DNA from: Luteibacter sp. UNC138MFCol5.1
Lineage (GTDB): Bacteria; Pseudomonadota; Gammaproteobacteria; Xanthomonadales; Rhodanobacteraceae
DNA: 64,000 nucleotides
Assembly (NCBI RefSeq): GCF_900110505.1
Contig: NZ_FODZ01000001.1
Location: 251,563-315,562 of the forward strand
Direction: 5' to 3'
Of the stretch, positions 17,336 through 26,832 are shown piece by piece (position 1 is the first letter of the stretch; every line of letters starts with the position of its first letter). The notes under the pieces were generated by a model. It searched no databases. It had not been told where the DNA came from and saw only the letters and a list, made by a program, of their open reading frames with translations. Made by a program: the position numbers and the translations under genes.

Positions 17336-18817
17336 TCACTTGCCTCCGGTCGCGGCGGTCATCACGGCTTCCTGGGTGGCGCCGTGGGCTTCGAGCAGTC
17401 CGGTCGCACGACCTTCGTGCATCACCAGGATGCGGTCGCTCATGGCGAGGACCTCCGGCAGCTCCGAGGAAATCATGAGGATGGCCACGCCCTGCTCCGC
17501 GAGTTGGTTGATGATGTGGTAGATCTCGGCCTTGCCGCCGACGTCGACGCCGCGCGTGGGCTCGTCGAGGATGAGCACGCGCGGCTTGAGCGCCAGCCAC
17601 TTGGCCAGCACGACCTTCTGCTGGTTGCCGCCGGACAGCGCGCGGACGTCGAGCTCCATGTCGCGCGTGCGTATCTTCAGCGCGTCGATGAGGCCGCGCG
17701 TCTGTTTCTTCTCGCCCGGGCGGTCGATCAGGCCGGCATGCGCGGGGACGCGCGGCAGGCTGACGTTCTCGCGCAGGCTCATGTCGAGCACGAGACCCTG
17801 CGCCTTGCGATCCTCGGTGACGAAACCGAAACCGGAATGAATCGCTTCGCTGGGCGACTTCGGCGTGATGACCTTGCCGTCGAGCGTGACCGTGCCGTGT
17901 TCCAGCTTGTCGAGTCCGAAGAGCAGTCGCGCCATCTCGGTGCGGCCCGCACCGAGCAGGCCGGCGACGCCGAGGACTTCGCCGGCGTGCAGCTCGAAGC
18001 TGACGTCCTGCACGATGCCGCCAGTGACGTGATCGACCTTCAGCCGCACCGCGCCGATGTTCGGCGTGCGCGTGGGGAAGCGCGCGTCGAGCGTGCGCCC
18101 GACCATCATCTTCACCACCTCGTCGAAGGCGAGTCCCGGGACGGGACGCGTGCCCACGAACTTGCCGTCGCGCAGGATCGAGATGCGGTCACATAGCGCG
18201 AAGATCTCTTCCATGCGATGCGACACGTAGACGATGCCGGTGCCCTGGTCGCGCAGGTCGCGGATCAGCTTGAAGAGCACGTTGGTCTCGTGCTCCGTCA
18301 GCGCCGCGGTCGGCTCGTCCATGATCAGCACGCGCGCGTTCTGGCCGAGCGCGCGGGCGATCTCCACCATCTGCTGCTGGCCGACGGAGAGGCGTTCGAT
18401 CTTCGTCGTGGGATCGAGGCGCTCCATGCCGACGCGCGCCAGCCACTCCAGCGCGCGCTTCGTCATCGCGCGGTGGTCGAGCAGGCCGAAGCGCTGGATC
18501 TCGCGGCCGAGGAAGAGGTTGTCCGCGATGGAGAGCGCGGGGATCAGGTTCAGTTCCTGATGGATGATCGCGATGCCGTACTTCTCGGCATCCGCGGGTG
18601 TCGTGATGGATACGGCCTTGCCGTCCACTTCGACGGTACCGGAGTCCGGCGCGTAGATCCCCGTGAGGATCTTCATCAGCGTGGACTTGCCGGCGCCGTT
18701 CTCGCCCATCAGGGCATGCACTTCACCGGGCAGCAGCTCGAAGTCGACGCCTTCGAGCACCTTCACCGGCCCGAAGGCCTTGTGGATGTCCCGCATCGTG
18801 ACGAGTGGCGTGCTCAT
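17336..18817 (-). CDS. rbsA: Ribose ABC transporter ATP-binding protein
   Basis: This 493-residue protein has two fused ABC domains, as in all RbsA/XylG/MglA proteins. Domain 1 has Walker A GENGAGKST, signature LSVGQQQMVEIARAL and Walker B LIMDEPTAAL. Domain 2 has a degenerate Walker A (GLLGAGRTE), signature ALSGGNQQKVVLAKWL and LILDEPTRGVD; a weak second site is normal in this subfamily. It overlaps rbsD by one base (18817) and is nearly contiguous with rbsC. It powers ribose import. Confidence 0.95.
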   Translation of the reverse strand: MSTPLVTMRDIHKAFGPVKVLEGVDFELLPGEVHALMGENGAGKSTLMKILTGIYAPDSGTVEVDGKAVSITTPADAEKYGIAIIHQELNLIPALSIADNLFLGREIQRFGLLDHRAMTKRALEWLARVGMERLDPTTKIERLSVGQQQMVEIARALGQNARVLIMDEPTAALTEHETNVLFKLIRDLRDQGTGIVYVSHRMEEIFALCDRISILRDGKFVGTRPVPGLAFDEVVKMMVGRTLDARFPTRTPNIGAVRLKVDHVTGGIVQDVSFELHAGEVLGVAGLLGAGRTEMARLLFGLDKLEHGTVTLDGKVITPKSPSEAIHSGFGFVTEDRKAQGLVLDMSLRENVSLPRVPAHAGLIDRPGEKKQTRGLIDALKIRTRDMELDVRALSGGNQQKVVLAKWLALKPRVLILDEPTRGVDVGGKAEIYHIINQLAEQGVAILMISSELPEVLAMSDRILVMHEGRATGLLEAHGATQEAVMTAATGGK

Positions 18818-19215
18818 CAGAAGGTCACGCCGGCGTGCAGGATGATGTTCGAGTAAGGCGAGGTCTCACCGGTACGCACCACCGCCACCGCGCGGGCGCA
18901 GAGGCGCTTGAAGTCGTCGTGCGAGACTTCGTCGACACCCACGCCATCCGCCCGCAGCCGGTCCGCGAGTGACTCCAGCGCCTTGTTGAAGCCGTGGATC
19001 TCGTGCGCGAGCGTCGCCCGTTCCACCGCGAGTTCGGCGTAGATCGCATCGAACACCGCGGCGAACGAGGGCGTGCCTGGCAGCACGGCGAGGTCGATGC
19101 ACGGCACGCCGGGCGGCACCGGCAGTCCGACGTCGCCGATCACCAGCGTGTCGGTGTGTCCCATGGCCGCGATCACGCGGTTGAGTTCGGCGTGCAGCAG
19201 CCCGGTGCGTCTCAT
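18817..19215 (-). CDS. rbsD: D-ribose pyranase
   Basis: RbsD interconverts the pyranose and furanose forms of ribose so that ribokinase can use it. The 132-residue product opens MRRTGLLHAELNRVIAAMGH, the family N-terminus including the catalytic His (H20). It continues DTLVIGDVGLPVPPGV and ends with the conserved SPYSNIILHAGVTF, slightly shorter than the 139 residues of E. coli RbsD. It overlaps rbsK by 4 nt and rbsA by 1 nt, so the operon is tightly coupled. Confidence 0.95.
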   Translation of the reverse strand: MRRTGLLHAELNRVIAAMGHTDTLVIGDVGLPVPPGVPCIDLAVLPGTPSFAAVFDAIYAELAVERATLAHEIHGFNKALESLADRLRADGVGVDEVSHDDFKRLCARAVAVVRTGETSPYSNIILHAGVTF

Positions 19216-20108
19216 GCATGTGTCTCCAGGAAAGCCGTCACTTCGTCGGCGCGCGGCATGCCGCCCTGGGCGCCGAGTCGCGATACGGCGATCGCGGCGG
19301 TGGCGCAGGCCTTGCGGACGGCGACGTCGAGTCCCTCGGCGAGGTACACCGCGAGCGCGGCGTTGAACGTGTCTCCCGCGCCGGTGCTGTCCACGGCTTC
19401 CACGCGGAAGCCCGGCTGGTGCCGCGGCTCGTCGTCACCGTCGCGGAACCAGGCGCCGTCCGATCCGCGCGTCAGCACGACCGGGCAGGGAGCGCGGCGC
19501 ATGAGTTCGCGGAAGTCGACGTCGTCGCCGGCGCCCAGCACCAGCGCCAGCTCGTGCTCGTTCGGCGTCAGGAAGCGCACGCGCGCGAGCCACTCGACCG
19601 GCAGGCGCTGCGCGGGCGCGGGATTGAGAATGACGGGTGTGCTTTCTTCTTCCGCGACGCGCAGCGTGGCCTCGACCGCGTCGAGCGGGATCTCCAGCTG
19701 CACCAGCACCGCGTCGGCCTCGCGGATGATCGCGCGGGCGGCTTCGACCTGCGCCGGCGTGACGCGGCCGTTGGCCGCGGGCACGACGACGATGGTGTTC
19801 TCGCCGCCGGCCACCGTGATCGAGGCGGTGCCGCTGCCGATCCCGTCGATGCGGGCGACGTGCGTGACGTCGATTCCTTCGGCGACGAGGCCGTCGTAGA
19901 GCTGGTCGCCGAAGGCGTCGTCGCCGATGCAGCCGACCATCGACACGGTGGCGCCGAGACGCGCGGCGGCGACCGCCTGGTTCGCGCCCTTGCCGCCGGG
20001 AATGGTGAGGAAGCGGTCGCCGGTCAGCGTTTCGCCCGGGCCGGGGAAACGCGGCGCAAGGGTGACCAGGTCCATGTTGATGCTACCGACGACGACGATT
20101 CGCGTCAT
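19212..20108 (-). CDS. rbsK: Ribokinase
   Basis: This 298-residue PfkB-family kinase phosphorylates D-ribose at O5. It begins MTRIVVVGSINMDLVTLAPRFPGPGETL, a classic ribokinase N-terminus. The GGKGANQAVAAARLGA motif binds sugar, and the C-terminal DSTGAGDTFNAALAVYLAEG contains the catalytic Asp and anion hole. It is the first gene of the rbsKDACB operon. No rbsR-type LacI regulator lies beside it. The 114-nt upstream spacer contains a TATATT that may be part of a promoter. Confidence 0.96.
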   Translation of the reverse strand: MTRIVVVGSINMDLVTLAPRFPGPGETLTGDRFLTIPGGKGANQAVAAARLGATVSMVGCIGDDAFGDQLYDGLVAEGIDVTHVARIDGIGSGTASITVAGGENTIVVVPAANGRVTPAQVEAARAIIREADAVLVQLEIPLDAVEATLRVAEEESTPVILNPAPAQRLPVEWLARVRFLTPNEHELALVLGAGDDVDFRELMRRAPCPVVLTRGSDGAWFRDGDDEPRHQPGFRVEAVDSTGAGDTFNAALAVYLAEGLDVAVRKACATAAIAVSRLGAQGGMPRADEVTAFLETHA

Positions 20109-20222
20109 GCTGCTCTGGCTCCGGAACGGGCTTGCGGGACATCCGTCGTTCGCTGGTGGATGTGGGTGGCGGGCAAATATACGCCCTGCTCGCGCACGAA
20201 GCTTTCATGCGCGTGCTTTCCA

Positions 20223-20570
20223 CTAGCGGGAGAGACCTTTCGATTCGAGCTCGGCCAGGTAGGCGGCCCACGACGTTTCGTAGTTGCGCCCCATGGCATG
20301 GAGCATGTCCCAGCCGAAGATGCCGCTGGCGTGGCCGTCGTCGAAGTGGATCAGCACGCCGTAGTGGCCGGTGGGATCGAGGGCGGTGATGTTCACGTCG
20401 CGCTTGCCGTGCACCAGTACCTTCTGGCCGGGACCATGCCCCTGCACTTCGGCGCTGGGGGAGTTGACCCGGAGGTATTCGCACGGAAGGCGGAAGCGCT
20501 CGCCGTTGTCGAACGTCACTTCGAGGACGCGCGAGGCGGAGTGCAGGACGATATCGGTGGGACGGGGCAT
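20223..20570 (-). CDS. DUF971 family protein (butyrobetaine-hydroxylase N-terminal-like domain)
   Basis: This 115-residue protein starts MPRPTDIVLHSASRVLEVTF and contains RLPCEYLRVNSPSAEVQGHG, the hallmark of DUF971. It shares the fold of the N-terminal domain of gamma-butyrobetaine hydroxylase and is often found near iron-sulfur or protease genes. The FDDGHASGIFGWDMLH motif is well conserved in the family. It lies at the end of the hslVU gene run, 70 nt after the unknown gene at 20641. Biochemical role is unknown; a metal or Fe-S connection is only a guess. Confidence 0.85.
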   Translation of the reverse strand: MPRPTDIVLHSASRVLEVTFDNGERFRLPCEYLRVNSPSAEVQGHGPGQKVLVHGKRDVNITALDPTGHYGVLIHFDDGHASGIFGWDMLHAMGRNYETSWAAYLAELESKGLSR

Positions 20571-20640
20571 GGGGCCGGAGGTCTTGGCGCGGGAAGCAAT
20601 GGATCGCAGGAGCGCGCGGGGGCGCCCCTACGTTCGAGGA

Positions 20641-21258
20641 TTAATGCGCGCGGCCGAAGCCGTCGCCCGAGCCCTGCTCCAGCGGCGGCGGATCGCCCGC
20701 GACCGCCAGAAGGGCCGTGGCGTAGGCGTCTTCCATGCTGATGGTGGAGATCTCGTCCCACGAGAAGAACGACGGCTCGCGCAGCCATTCCGCGTCGGGA
20801 GTGATCTCCTGCATGTTGAAGCCTTCCTCTTCCACGCTGACGACGCGGCCGATGTAACAGACCTCGGCTTCGTCTTCGCTGTCGACGTGCACGCCGATCA
20901 CCGGCGCATGCGCGGCCGCCGCCTGGACGACCTGATTGATGTCGTCGAGCGGGAAGTCGGCGGGCGGCGTCGGGTGGATGCCCTTCAGCGCGAGCGCCTT
21001 CTCGAGGAAGCCGGCATGTTTGTCCGGCGCCTCGAATTCGGAGATGTCGCGATGCCGCATGACGTACATGCCGTCATAGCTCACGCCGTCACCGACGACC
21101 CACAGCAGGAAGAACTCGCGACCCACTCCGCCGACGTAGCCGCAGAAGCTGCCGTGCTCGAGTTCGTCGCGCCACAGACGCACCAGCTGACCGCTTTCCT
21201 GCGCTTCGCGCAGGCTGGCTCGCTGACCGCTCGTTTTAAGTTGAATTACCTTGCCCAT
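20641..21258 (-). CDS. Hypothetical protein in the hslVU run
   Basis: This 205-residue soluble protein has no family I recognise with confidence. The chosen ATG at 21258 (MGKVIQLKTSGQRASLREA) is better than an in-frame TTG nine bases upstream. It is acidic in the second half, has no signal or membrane segment, and contains aromatic beta-rich stretches such as REFFLLWVVGDGVSYDGMYV. It lies 39 nt after hslU and before the DUF971 gene on the same strand, so it is probably co-transcribed with the protease genes. A link to protein quality control is only contextual. Confidence 0.75.
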   Translation of the reverse strand: MGKVIQLKTSGQRASLREAQESGQLVRLWRDELEHGSFCGYVGGVGREFFLLWVVGDGVSYDGMYVMRHRDISEFEAPDKHAGFLEKALALKGIHPTPPADFPLDDINQVVQAAAAHAPVIGVHVDSEDEAEVCYIGRVVSVEEEGFNMQEITPDAEWLREPSFFSWDEISTISMEDAYATALLAVAGDPPPLEQGSGDGFGRAH

Positions 21259-21297
21259 ATCGTTCAATAGTTTAGCAGAGGGGGCCCATCCCGGTGT

Positions 21298-22635
21298 TCA
21301 GAGGATGTAACGGCTCAGATCCTCGTCCTTGACCAGCGACGACAGGTTTTTGTCGACGTAATCGGCGTCGATGTCGTATTTTTCGCCGGATTTGTCCGCC
21401 GCTTCGAAGGAGATGCGCTCCAGGAGCCGCTCCATGACGGTGTGCAGGCGGCGCGCGCCGATGTTTTCGGTGCGCTCGTTGACCTGGAAGGCCACGTCGG
21501 CGAGGCGGTCGATGCCCGACTCGGTGAACTCCAGCGTCACCCCCTCCGTATTGAGCAGCGCAACATATTGCTTGGTCAGGGCGTTGTTCGGCTCGCGGAG
21601 GATGCGCTTGAAGTCGTCCACCGACAGCGCGCTCAGCTCGACGCGGATCGGCAGGCGACCCTGCAGCTCGGGGATCAGGTCGGACGGTTTCGCCAGGGAG
21701 AAAGCGCCCGAGGCGATGAACAGGATGTGGTCGGTCTTGATGGGACCGTACTTCGTGGACACCGTGGAGCCTTCCACCAGCGGCAGCAGGTCGCGCTGCA
21801 CGCCCTCGCGGCTCACACCGGCGCCGCCCCACTCCGAACGCTGGGCGACCTTGTCGATCTCGTCGATGAAGACGATGCCGTTCTGCTCCGCGCTGTCGAC
21901 GGCGCGCGCCCGCAGTTCCTCGTCGTTGAGGAGCTTGCCGGCCTCTTCCTCGACCAGCATGGGCCGGGCCTGCCGGATCGTCATCTTGCGGCGCTGGGAC
22001 TTCTGCCCGCCGAGGTTCTGGAACATCTTGCCCAGCTGCTGGCTCATCTCCTCCATGCCCGGCGGCGTCATGATCTCCACGCCGACGTTCATGGCGAAGT
22101 CGAGCTCGATCTCGCGATCGTCGAGGGCGCCCTCGCGCAGCTGCTTGCGCAGCTTCTGGCGGGTGTCGCTGTCGATGGCGGGCGCGCCGCTACCGGTGTC
22201 GTCCCAGCCGCTGGCCTGGCGGCGCGGCAAGAGCGCGTCGAGCAGGCGGTCCTCGGCCGCGTCCTCGGCCTGGCTGCGGACCCGGCTCTTGGCGTGCTCG
22301 CGAACGAGTTTGTAGGAGACATCGGCCAGATCGCGGATGATCGACTCCACATCCTTGCCGACGTAGCCCACTTCGGTGAACTTCGTGGCTTCGACCTTCA
22401 CGAACGGCGCGTTCGCCAGCGTGGCGAGGCGGCGGGCGATCTCGGTCTTGCCCACGCCGGTGGGGCCGATCATGAGGATGTTCTTCGGCGTGACCTCGTC
22501 GCGCATCGCCGGGTCCAGCTGCATGCGGCGCCAGCGGTTGCGCAACGCGATGGCCACGGCGCGCTTGGCGTCATGCTGCCCGATGATGTAGCGGTCGAGT
22601 TCGTTGACGATCTCGCGGGGAGTGAGTTCAGACAT
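21298..22635 (-). CDS. hslU: ATP-dependent protease ATPase subunit HslU (ClpY)
   Basis: HslU is the hexameric AAA+ unfoldase that feeds substrates to the HslV peptidase. The 445-residue protein starts [20 protein letters not shown], with Walker A GPTGVGKT at 57-64 and Walker [10 protein letters not shown]. The I domain lies between the two ATPase halves. The C-terminus ends EDLSRYIL, the conserved tail that inserts into HslV. It follows hslV by 4 nt in the usual hslVU order. Confidence 0.98.
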   Translation of the reverse strand: MSELTPREIVNELDRYIIGQHDAKRAVAIALRNRWRRMQLDPAMRDEVTPKNILMIGPTGVGKTEIARRLATLANAPFVKVEATKFTEVGYVGKDVESIIRDLADVSYKLVREHAKSRVRSQAEDAAEDRLLDALLPRRQASGWDDTGSGAPAIDSDTRQKLRKQLREGALDDREIELDFAMNVGVEIMTPPGMEEMSQQLGKMFQNLGGQKSQRRKMTIRQARPMLVEEEAGKLLNDEELRARAVDSAEQNGIVFIDEIDKVAQRSEWGGAGVSREGVQRDLLPLVEGSTVSTKYGPIKTDHILFIASGAFSLAKPSDLIPELQGRLPIRVELSALSVDDFKRILREPNNALTKQYVALLNTEGVTLEFTESGIDRLADVAFQVNERTENIGARRLHTVMERLLERISFEAADKSGEKYDIDADYVDKNLSSLVKDEDLSRYIL

Positions 22636-22639
22636 CGGC

Positions 22640-23173
22640 TCAGAGCTCTTCGATCGAATAGTTGTGATTGGTGTAGATGCAGATATCGCCGGCGATCTTC
22701 AGCGCTTTTTCCACGATCGTGCGCGCATCGAGGTCGGTGTTCTCCATCAGGGCGAGCGCAGCCGACTGGGCGTAGGGGCCGCCCGAGCCGATCGCGATCA
22801 GCCCGTGCTCCGGCTCCAGCACGTCGCCGTTGCCCGAAATCAGCAGGGACGCTTCCTTGTCGGCCACGGCCAGCATGGCCTCGAGGCGGCCCAGGCGGCG
22901 GTCCGTACGCCATTCCTTGGCCATTTCGACGGCCGAGCGGGTGAGGTTGCCGCCGTGCTTGACCAGCTTCTCCTCGAACAGCTCGAACAGGGTGAAGGCG
23001 TCGGCCGTCGCGCCGGCGAATCCGGCCAGGACATCGCCCTTGCCAAGGCGGCGCACCTTGCGGGCATTGGCCTTCATCACGGTATTGCCGAGGGTGACCT
23101 GTCCGTCACTGCCGATGACGACCTTGCCGTCGCGGCGGACGCAGACGATGGTCGTGGCATGCATCGGTTCCAT
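22640..23173 (-). CDS. hslV: ATP-dependent protease peptidase subunit HslV (ClpQ)
   Basis: HslV is the proteasome-like threonine peptidase that forms the HslVU protease. From 23173 it has 177 residues, [19 protein letters not shown]. The catalytic N-terminal Thr (in ATTIVCVRR) must be exposed by removal of a few leading residues, unlike E. coli where it follows Met directly. GDGQVT-type and [11 protein letters not shown] motifs are typical. An alternative ATG at 23164 gives a shorter leader. It lies directly upstream of hslU. The open frame beyond 23173 is not HslV-like. Confidence 0.95.
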   Translation of the reverse strand: MEPMHATTIVCVRRDGKVVIGSDGQVTLGNTVMKANARKVRRLGKGDVLAGFAGATADAFTLFELFEEKLVKHGGNLTRSAVEMAKEWRTDRRLGRLEAMLAVADKEASLLISGNGDVLEPEHGLIAIGSGGPYAQSAALALMENTDLDARTIVEKALKIAGDICIYTNHNYSIEEL

Positions 23174-23393
23174 GGGGGGGCTCTCGTTCCATTTGGGGAA
23201 CAGGTTAGGTGGGGATGGGTGCGGGTGAACCAAAGGGAGGGACGGTTGGGGGTGGGAGATGGGAAGTGGGGGTGCGCTCCGGCGAGCGCCCGAGGGTGCG
23301 TGAACCGCCCGGGCGCGTTGTCGCCGGGGTGAAGTGGCCGGCCCCCTCGAACGATCGCCGCGAACGGCGCCCCCACTTCCCGTCTCCCAGCTC

Positions 23394-24302
23394 CTATTTC
23401 CGCTTCGCCCTCGGATGCGCGGCGTCGTACACCTTCGCCAGGTGCTGGAAGTCGAGGTGCGTGTAGATCTGGGTCGTGGCGATGTCGGCGTGGCCGAGCA
23501 GCTCCTGCACCGAGCGCAGATCGCCCGAGGATTCCAGCATGTGGCTGGCGAAGGTGTGCCGGAGCATGTGCGGGTGGACGCGCTTGGCCTGGCCGCTCGA
23601 CAGCTTCGCGAGCCGCAGCTGCACGGCCCGGGCACCGATGGGCGCCCCGCCGCGGCCCTTGAAGACGGCCTGATCGTGCCCCGCGCCGCCGAGCGCGGCC
23701 AGCGCCCGGAGCGCGGCCACGGCGAAGCGGCCGACGGGCAGGATCCGTTCCTTGTTGCCCTTGCCCAGGACGCGGACCTGGCCGCCATCGAGGTCGAGGT
23801 CGCCCCAGCGCAGGCCGCAGAGCTCCGAGAGGCGCAGCCCGCTGGAATAGAACAGCTCCATCATCGCCGTGTCGCGCGGGGCGAGCGTCCCGCCGAGGTT
23901 CGTCTCGACCAGTTCCTTGGCCTCGTCGGCGTCGAGCACCTGCGGCAGCTTCCGGCGCACCTTCGGCCCGCGGACGCCCGCCGCCGGATCGTGGGCGAGC
24001 CGTCCTTCGCGCGTAAGGTAGCGGAACAGGGTGCGGCAGGCGGAGAGCAGACGCTGGATGCTGTTCGGTTCGAGAGCCCGGGTGTCCGCGCCTTTCCGGC
24101 CCGGCGGCGGCCGGTGCAGGCGCGCAATCATCGTGCGCAGGCGGTCCGGGCTCAGGTCGTCGAAGCTGGCGAGCCCCTCGGAGTCCATGAAGGCAAGCAG
24201 CTTCTCGAGATCGCGCCTGTACGCGGCCAGCGTATGCGCCGAAGGCGCTCGCTCGGCCGCGAAATGGCCGAGGAAGGCCTCAACGGACGCGCGCGGGGTC
24301 AC
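23394..24302 (-). CDS. xerC: Tyrosine recombinase XerC
   Basis: XerC acts with XerD at dif to resolve chromosome dimers. The 302-residue protein has the N-terminal SAM-like core-binding domain (1-100) and the catalytic domain with R157 ([16 protein letters not shown]), K181, H245xxR248, H271 and the nucleophile Y280 (TTQIYTH). The length is typical. It overlaps the DUF484 gene by 4 nt, as in the conserved dapF-DUF484-xerC operon. The 220-nt spacer to hslV shows no gene and probably carries the hslV promoter. Confidence 0.97.
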   Translation of the reverse strand: MTPRASVEAFLGHFAAERAPSAHTLAAYRRDLEKLLAFMDSEGLASFDDLSPDRLRTMIARLHRPPPGRKGADTRALEPNSIQRLLSACRTLFRYLTREGRLAHDPAAGVRGPKVRRKLPQVLDADEAKELVETNLGGTLAPRDTAMMELFYSSGLRLSELCGLRWGDLDLDGGQVRVLGKGNKERILPVGRFAVAALRALAALGGAGHDQAVFKGRGGAPIGARAVQLRLAKLSSGQAKRVHPHMLRHTFASHMLESSGDLRSVQELLGHADIATTQIYTHLDFQHLAKVYDAAHPRAKRK

Positions 24303-24985
24303 GCCACCTTCCGCGCCCGTTCGATCGCCGAGCCGACGGTCGTCGAGATCATGTCCAGGAACAGCGTGCCCATGCCCGGATGGAACCGGTCGGCGTCGGC
24401 GCTGCCGATCGCGAGGATCGCGTCGGGGCCGATGCGCATCAGCGCCGCCGACCGGACGTCCGGCGCGGCGTCGCCGAACAGGCGGTGCAGCTTGTCGGGA
24501 GCGAGGCGGCCCGCGACCGGATCGCCGTGCTCCAGGAAGGAAGCGAATTCGGGCAGGCCGGAAACCCCGTGCGGCTCGCGCAGGAGCCAGGGTTCGTCCG
24601 GCAGGCCGGCGAGGTCGCCGAAGAAGATCAGGCGGATCCGCTCCGACTGGAAATCCTCGGTGAGCCGGCGCACGACGTTACGCACCGTCTCCTCGATGTC
24701 GCGCGAGCCGAGCAGGGCGAGCATGAGCCCGTGGACGCGACGCATGAGCTTCTCGTTGTCGCCGGCCACCGCCGTGAGCTCGCGCAGGCGCGATTCGAGC
24801 TCGGCGTTCTTCTCGCGCAGGCCGCGCAGCTGATGCACGGCGAGCGACGCGGCCGGGCCGTTCGCGCTCGGCAGCACGAGGTCGTTCGCGAGGTCGGGGT
24901 AGTCCGCGAGGAACGCCGGATGCCGGCGCAGGTACGACGCCACGGTGGCTGGCTTGATATCGCCGTCGATCGCGGTATCGGTCAT
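24299..24985 (-). CDS. DUF484 family protein
   Basis: This 228-residue cytoplasmic protein has the DUF484 layout: an N-terminal helical part (VASYLRRHPAFLADYPDLANDL), a short coiled coil (VHQLRGLREKNAELESRLREL) and a GAF-like C-terminal domain. It lies between dapF and xerC as in most gammaproteobacteria and overlaps xerC by 4 nt. Its molecular function is not established. The context suggests a conserved housekeeping role. Confidence 0.92.
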   Translation of the reverse strand: MTDTAIDGDIKPATVASYLRRHPAFLADYPDLANDLVLPSANGPAASLAVHQLRGLREKNAELESRLRELTAVAGDNEKLMRRVHGLMLALLGSRDIEETVRNVVRRLTEDFQSERIRLIFFGDLAGLPDEPWLLREPHGVSGLPEFASFLEHGDPVAGRLAPDKLHRLFGDAAPDVRSAALMRIGPDAILAIGSADADRFHPGMGTLFLDMISTTVGSAIERARKVA

Positions 24986-25049
24986 GGCTCGGTTCCTCGG
25001 GTGGTGCGATCTGCGTTGCCGGGCAGTGTGCCGCGTTCGGGCGTGAACG

Positions 25050-25877
25050 TCACACTTCGCCTTCGAAGACGAAGGCCGCGGGGCCCGTCATCCAGAGGGT
25101 GTGGCCGGGACCGTGCCATTCGATCGTGAGCGTGCCGCCGGGCAGTTCGACGCCCACGACCGGCGTCGCCAGGCCGAGCGACTGGGCCACCGCGGCGGCG
25201 GCGCAGGCGCCGGTGCCACAGGCCTGGGTCCAGCCGCTGCCGCGCTCGTGCACGCGGAGGCGGATCAGGTCGGGGCCCAGGCGCTGCGCGAAGCCGATGT
25301 TGGCGCCCTGCGGGAACACCGGGTGGGCGGTGAGCAAGGGTCCCAGGCGGTCGACACGCGGATCGGCGACATCGTCGACGAAGACGACGCCGTGCGGGTT
25401 GCCCATCGAGACGGCGCCGAACGAGACGTCCTCGCCATCGACCGACACCGTATAGGTGGCGTGCGCCGGACGGTCCAGCGGGACGTGCGCCGGATCGAAA
25501 TCGGGTTCGCCCATGTCGACGACGACGCGGTTCTCGTCGAGCACGCGCACGACGACGGGGCCCGACGGGCTTTCGAGTCGGACATCGGTGTCGCGCTCGA
25601 TGGCGCCGTCGCGGAACAACCAGGCGGCGACGCAGCGCACGCCGTTACCGCACTGCCCCGAGGGCGAACCATCGGCGTTCCAGATGCCGTAATAGAACGC
25701 GCAGGATGGGTCGCGGGCCGGCTCGATGCTGATCAGCTGATCGAAGCCGATGCCGGTGTGACGATCGGCGAGCGCCGCCACGCGCGCGGCGTTGGGCACG
25801 CGCGGCGCGTCCTCGCGCCAGTCCACGATGACGAAGTCGTTGCCGATTCCATGCATCTTGGTGAAGCGAGACGGCAT
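25050..25877 (-). CDS. dapF: Diaminopimelate epimerase
   Basis: DapF converts LL- to meso-diaminopimelate for lysine and peptidoglycan synthesis. The 275-residue protein begins MPSRFTKMHGIGNDFVIVDW. Its two catalytic cysteines lie in the internally repeated halves: C76 in SGQCGNGVRC and C220 in WTQACGTGACAAA. The length is that of the family. It is 6 nt downstream of lptM and upstream of the DUF484 gene on the same strand, forming the usual lptM-dapF-DUF484-xerC operon. Confidence 0.97.
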   Translation of the reverse strand: MPSRFTKMHGIGNDFVIVDWREDAPRVPNAARVAALADRHTGIGFDQLISIEPARDPSCAFYYGIWNADGSPSGQCGNGVRCVAAWLFRDGAIERDTDVRLESPSGPVVVRVLDENRVVVDMGEPDFDPAHVPLDRPAHATYTVSVDGEDVSFGAVSMGNPHGVVFVDDVADPRVDRLGPLLTAHPVFPQGANIGFAQRLGPDLIRLRVHERGSGWTQACGTGACAAAAVAQSLGLATPVVGVELPGGTLTIEWHGPGHTLWMTGPAAFVFEGEV

Positions 25878-25883
25878 GGCGGC

Positions 25884-26093
25884 TTACTGATGGATCACGG
25901 AGTTGAACGGCGTGCGGGCCGTGCTGGCCGGCGGCGGCGCGAGGGACGTCGAGCTCGCGGCCGGGTGCGCGGCGGGCGCCGCGGTGGCCGACGCCGGCGG
26001 CGGGGGCGGCATGAACAGCGGACCTTTCTGGCCACAGCCGGACAGCGCGGCGAGCGTGGATGCGAGGGCAAGCGGGAGGATGAGTCGGCGCAT
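25884..26093 (-). CDS. lptM: Small lipoprotein LptM (YifL)
   Basis: This 69-residue lipoprotein has signal MRRLILPLALASTLAALSGC, lipobox LSGC with Cys20, and the hallmark CGQKGPLF right after it. LptM is known to help assemble the LptD outer-membrane lipopolysaccharide translocon. The rest is a Pro/Ala-rich tail. It lies 6 nt upstream of dapF, its conserved position. It is short and easily missed, because it sits inside a longer open frame whose upstream part overlaps the GNAT gene. Confidence 0.9.
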   Translation of the reverse strand: MRRLILPLALASTLAALSGCGQKGPLFMPPPPPASATAAPAAHPAASSTSLAPPPASTARTPFNSVIHQ

Positions 26094-26137
26094 GGGCGGT
26101 TCCCCGGAAACGACCCGCAGTATAGCCCTGCCTCCCG

Positions 26138-26608
26138 TCAAAGCAGCTTCTCGAAGCGGAAGGCATCCGCGCCATCGGCGTAGTAGTTCGCGTATTCGCC
26201 GATGCGCGCGTAACCGAGCCGCTCGTAGAGGCGGATCGCCACCGCATTGTCCTTGCGCACCTCGAGGCGCAGGGCTCGGCATCCGCGCGCGCGCCCGGCA
26301 TCCTCGGCCGCCTCGATCAGTGCGGAACCGACGCCCTTGCCCTGGGCCTCGGGTTTCGTCGCGATCGAATAAAGGCGCGCCACGGTGGTGCCCTTGCGGA
26401 AGAACACGACCGCCGTGCCGAGGAACCGCCGGTGGTTCGCGCTGGCGACGAGCACCGTCGCGCTTTCGCTGTCGAGATGCTTGCGATACTGGGCGCGGCT
26501 CAGGCGATCCTGCGCGAAACTCGATTCCTCGAGGGCGACAAGATCGTCGAGATCGCTCACTTCGGCGCGACGTACGCGCACCGCTGCGGTGACCGGGGCT
26601 GGACGCAT
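26138..26608 (-). CDS. GNAT-family N-acetyltransferase (RimI-like)
   Basis: This 156-residue acetyl-CoA-dependent acetyltransferase has the acetyl-CoA loop QGKGVGSALI at motif A and the C-terminal NAVAIRLYERLGYARIGEY typical of RimI-like N-alpha-acetyltransferases. The start at 26608 (MRPAPVTAAVRVRRAEVSDL) is chosen because GNAT similarity begins there; no strong ribosome site is visible. It is divergent from the ATP-grasp ligase at 26833, a pairing that may be functional, and lies upstream of lptM-dapF on the same strand. Confidence 0.88.
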   Translation of the reverse strand: MRPAPVTAAVRVRRAEVSDLDDLVALEESSFAQDRLSRAQYRKHLDSESATVLVASANHRRFLGTAVVFFRKGTTVARLYSIATKPEAQGKGVGSALIEAAEDAGRARGCRALRLEVRKDNAVAIRLYERLGYARIGEYANYYADGADAFRFEKLL

Positions 26609-26832
26609 GCGCTTGATCGGACTCCGGCGCGAGGGAAAGGCATCGACGGCCGCTGGGGCCGGGGGAAGCGCGGCACTGTAGACCCCGGGCCCGCGAGGAT
26701 CAATGACTTTTTCATGAATCCGGCACCGATGGCGCTTGTGCGTGTCGCGGAGGAAGGCACACACTGCGCACCGGCGAAACGAACGGCTCCGGGCGGAGTC
26801 GAAACGACAGGTTCGCCATCGAACGAGGTCTC

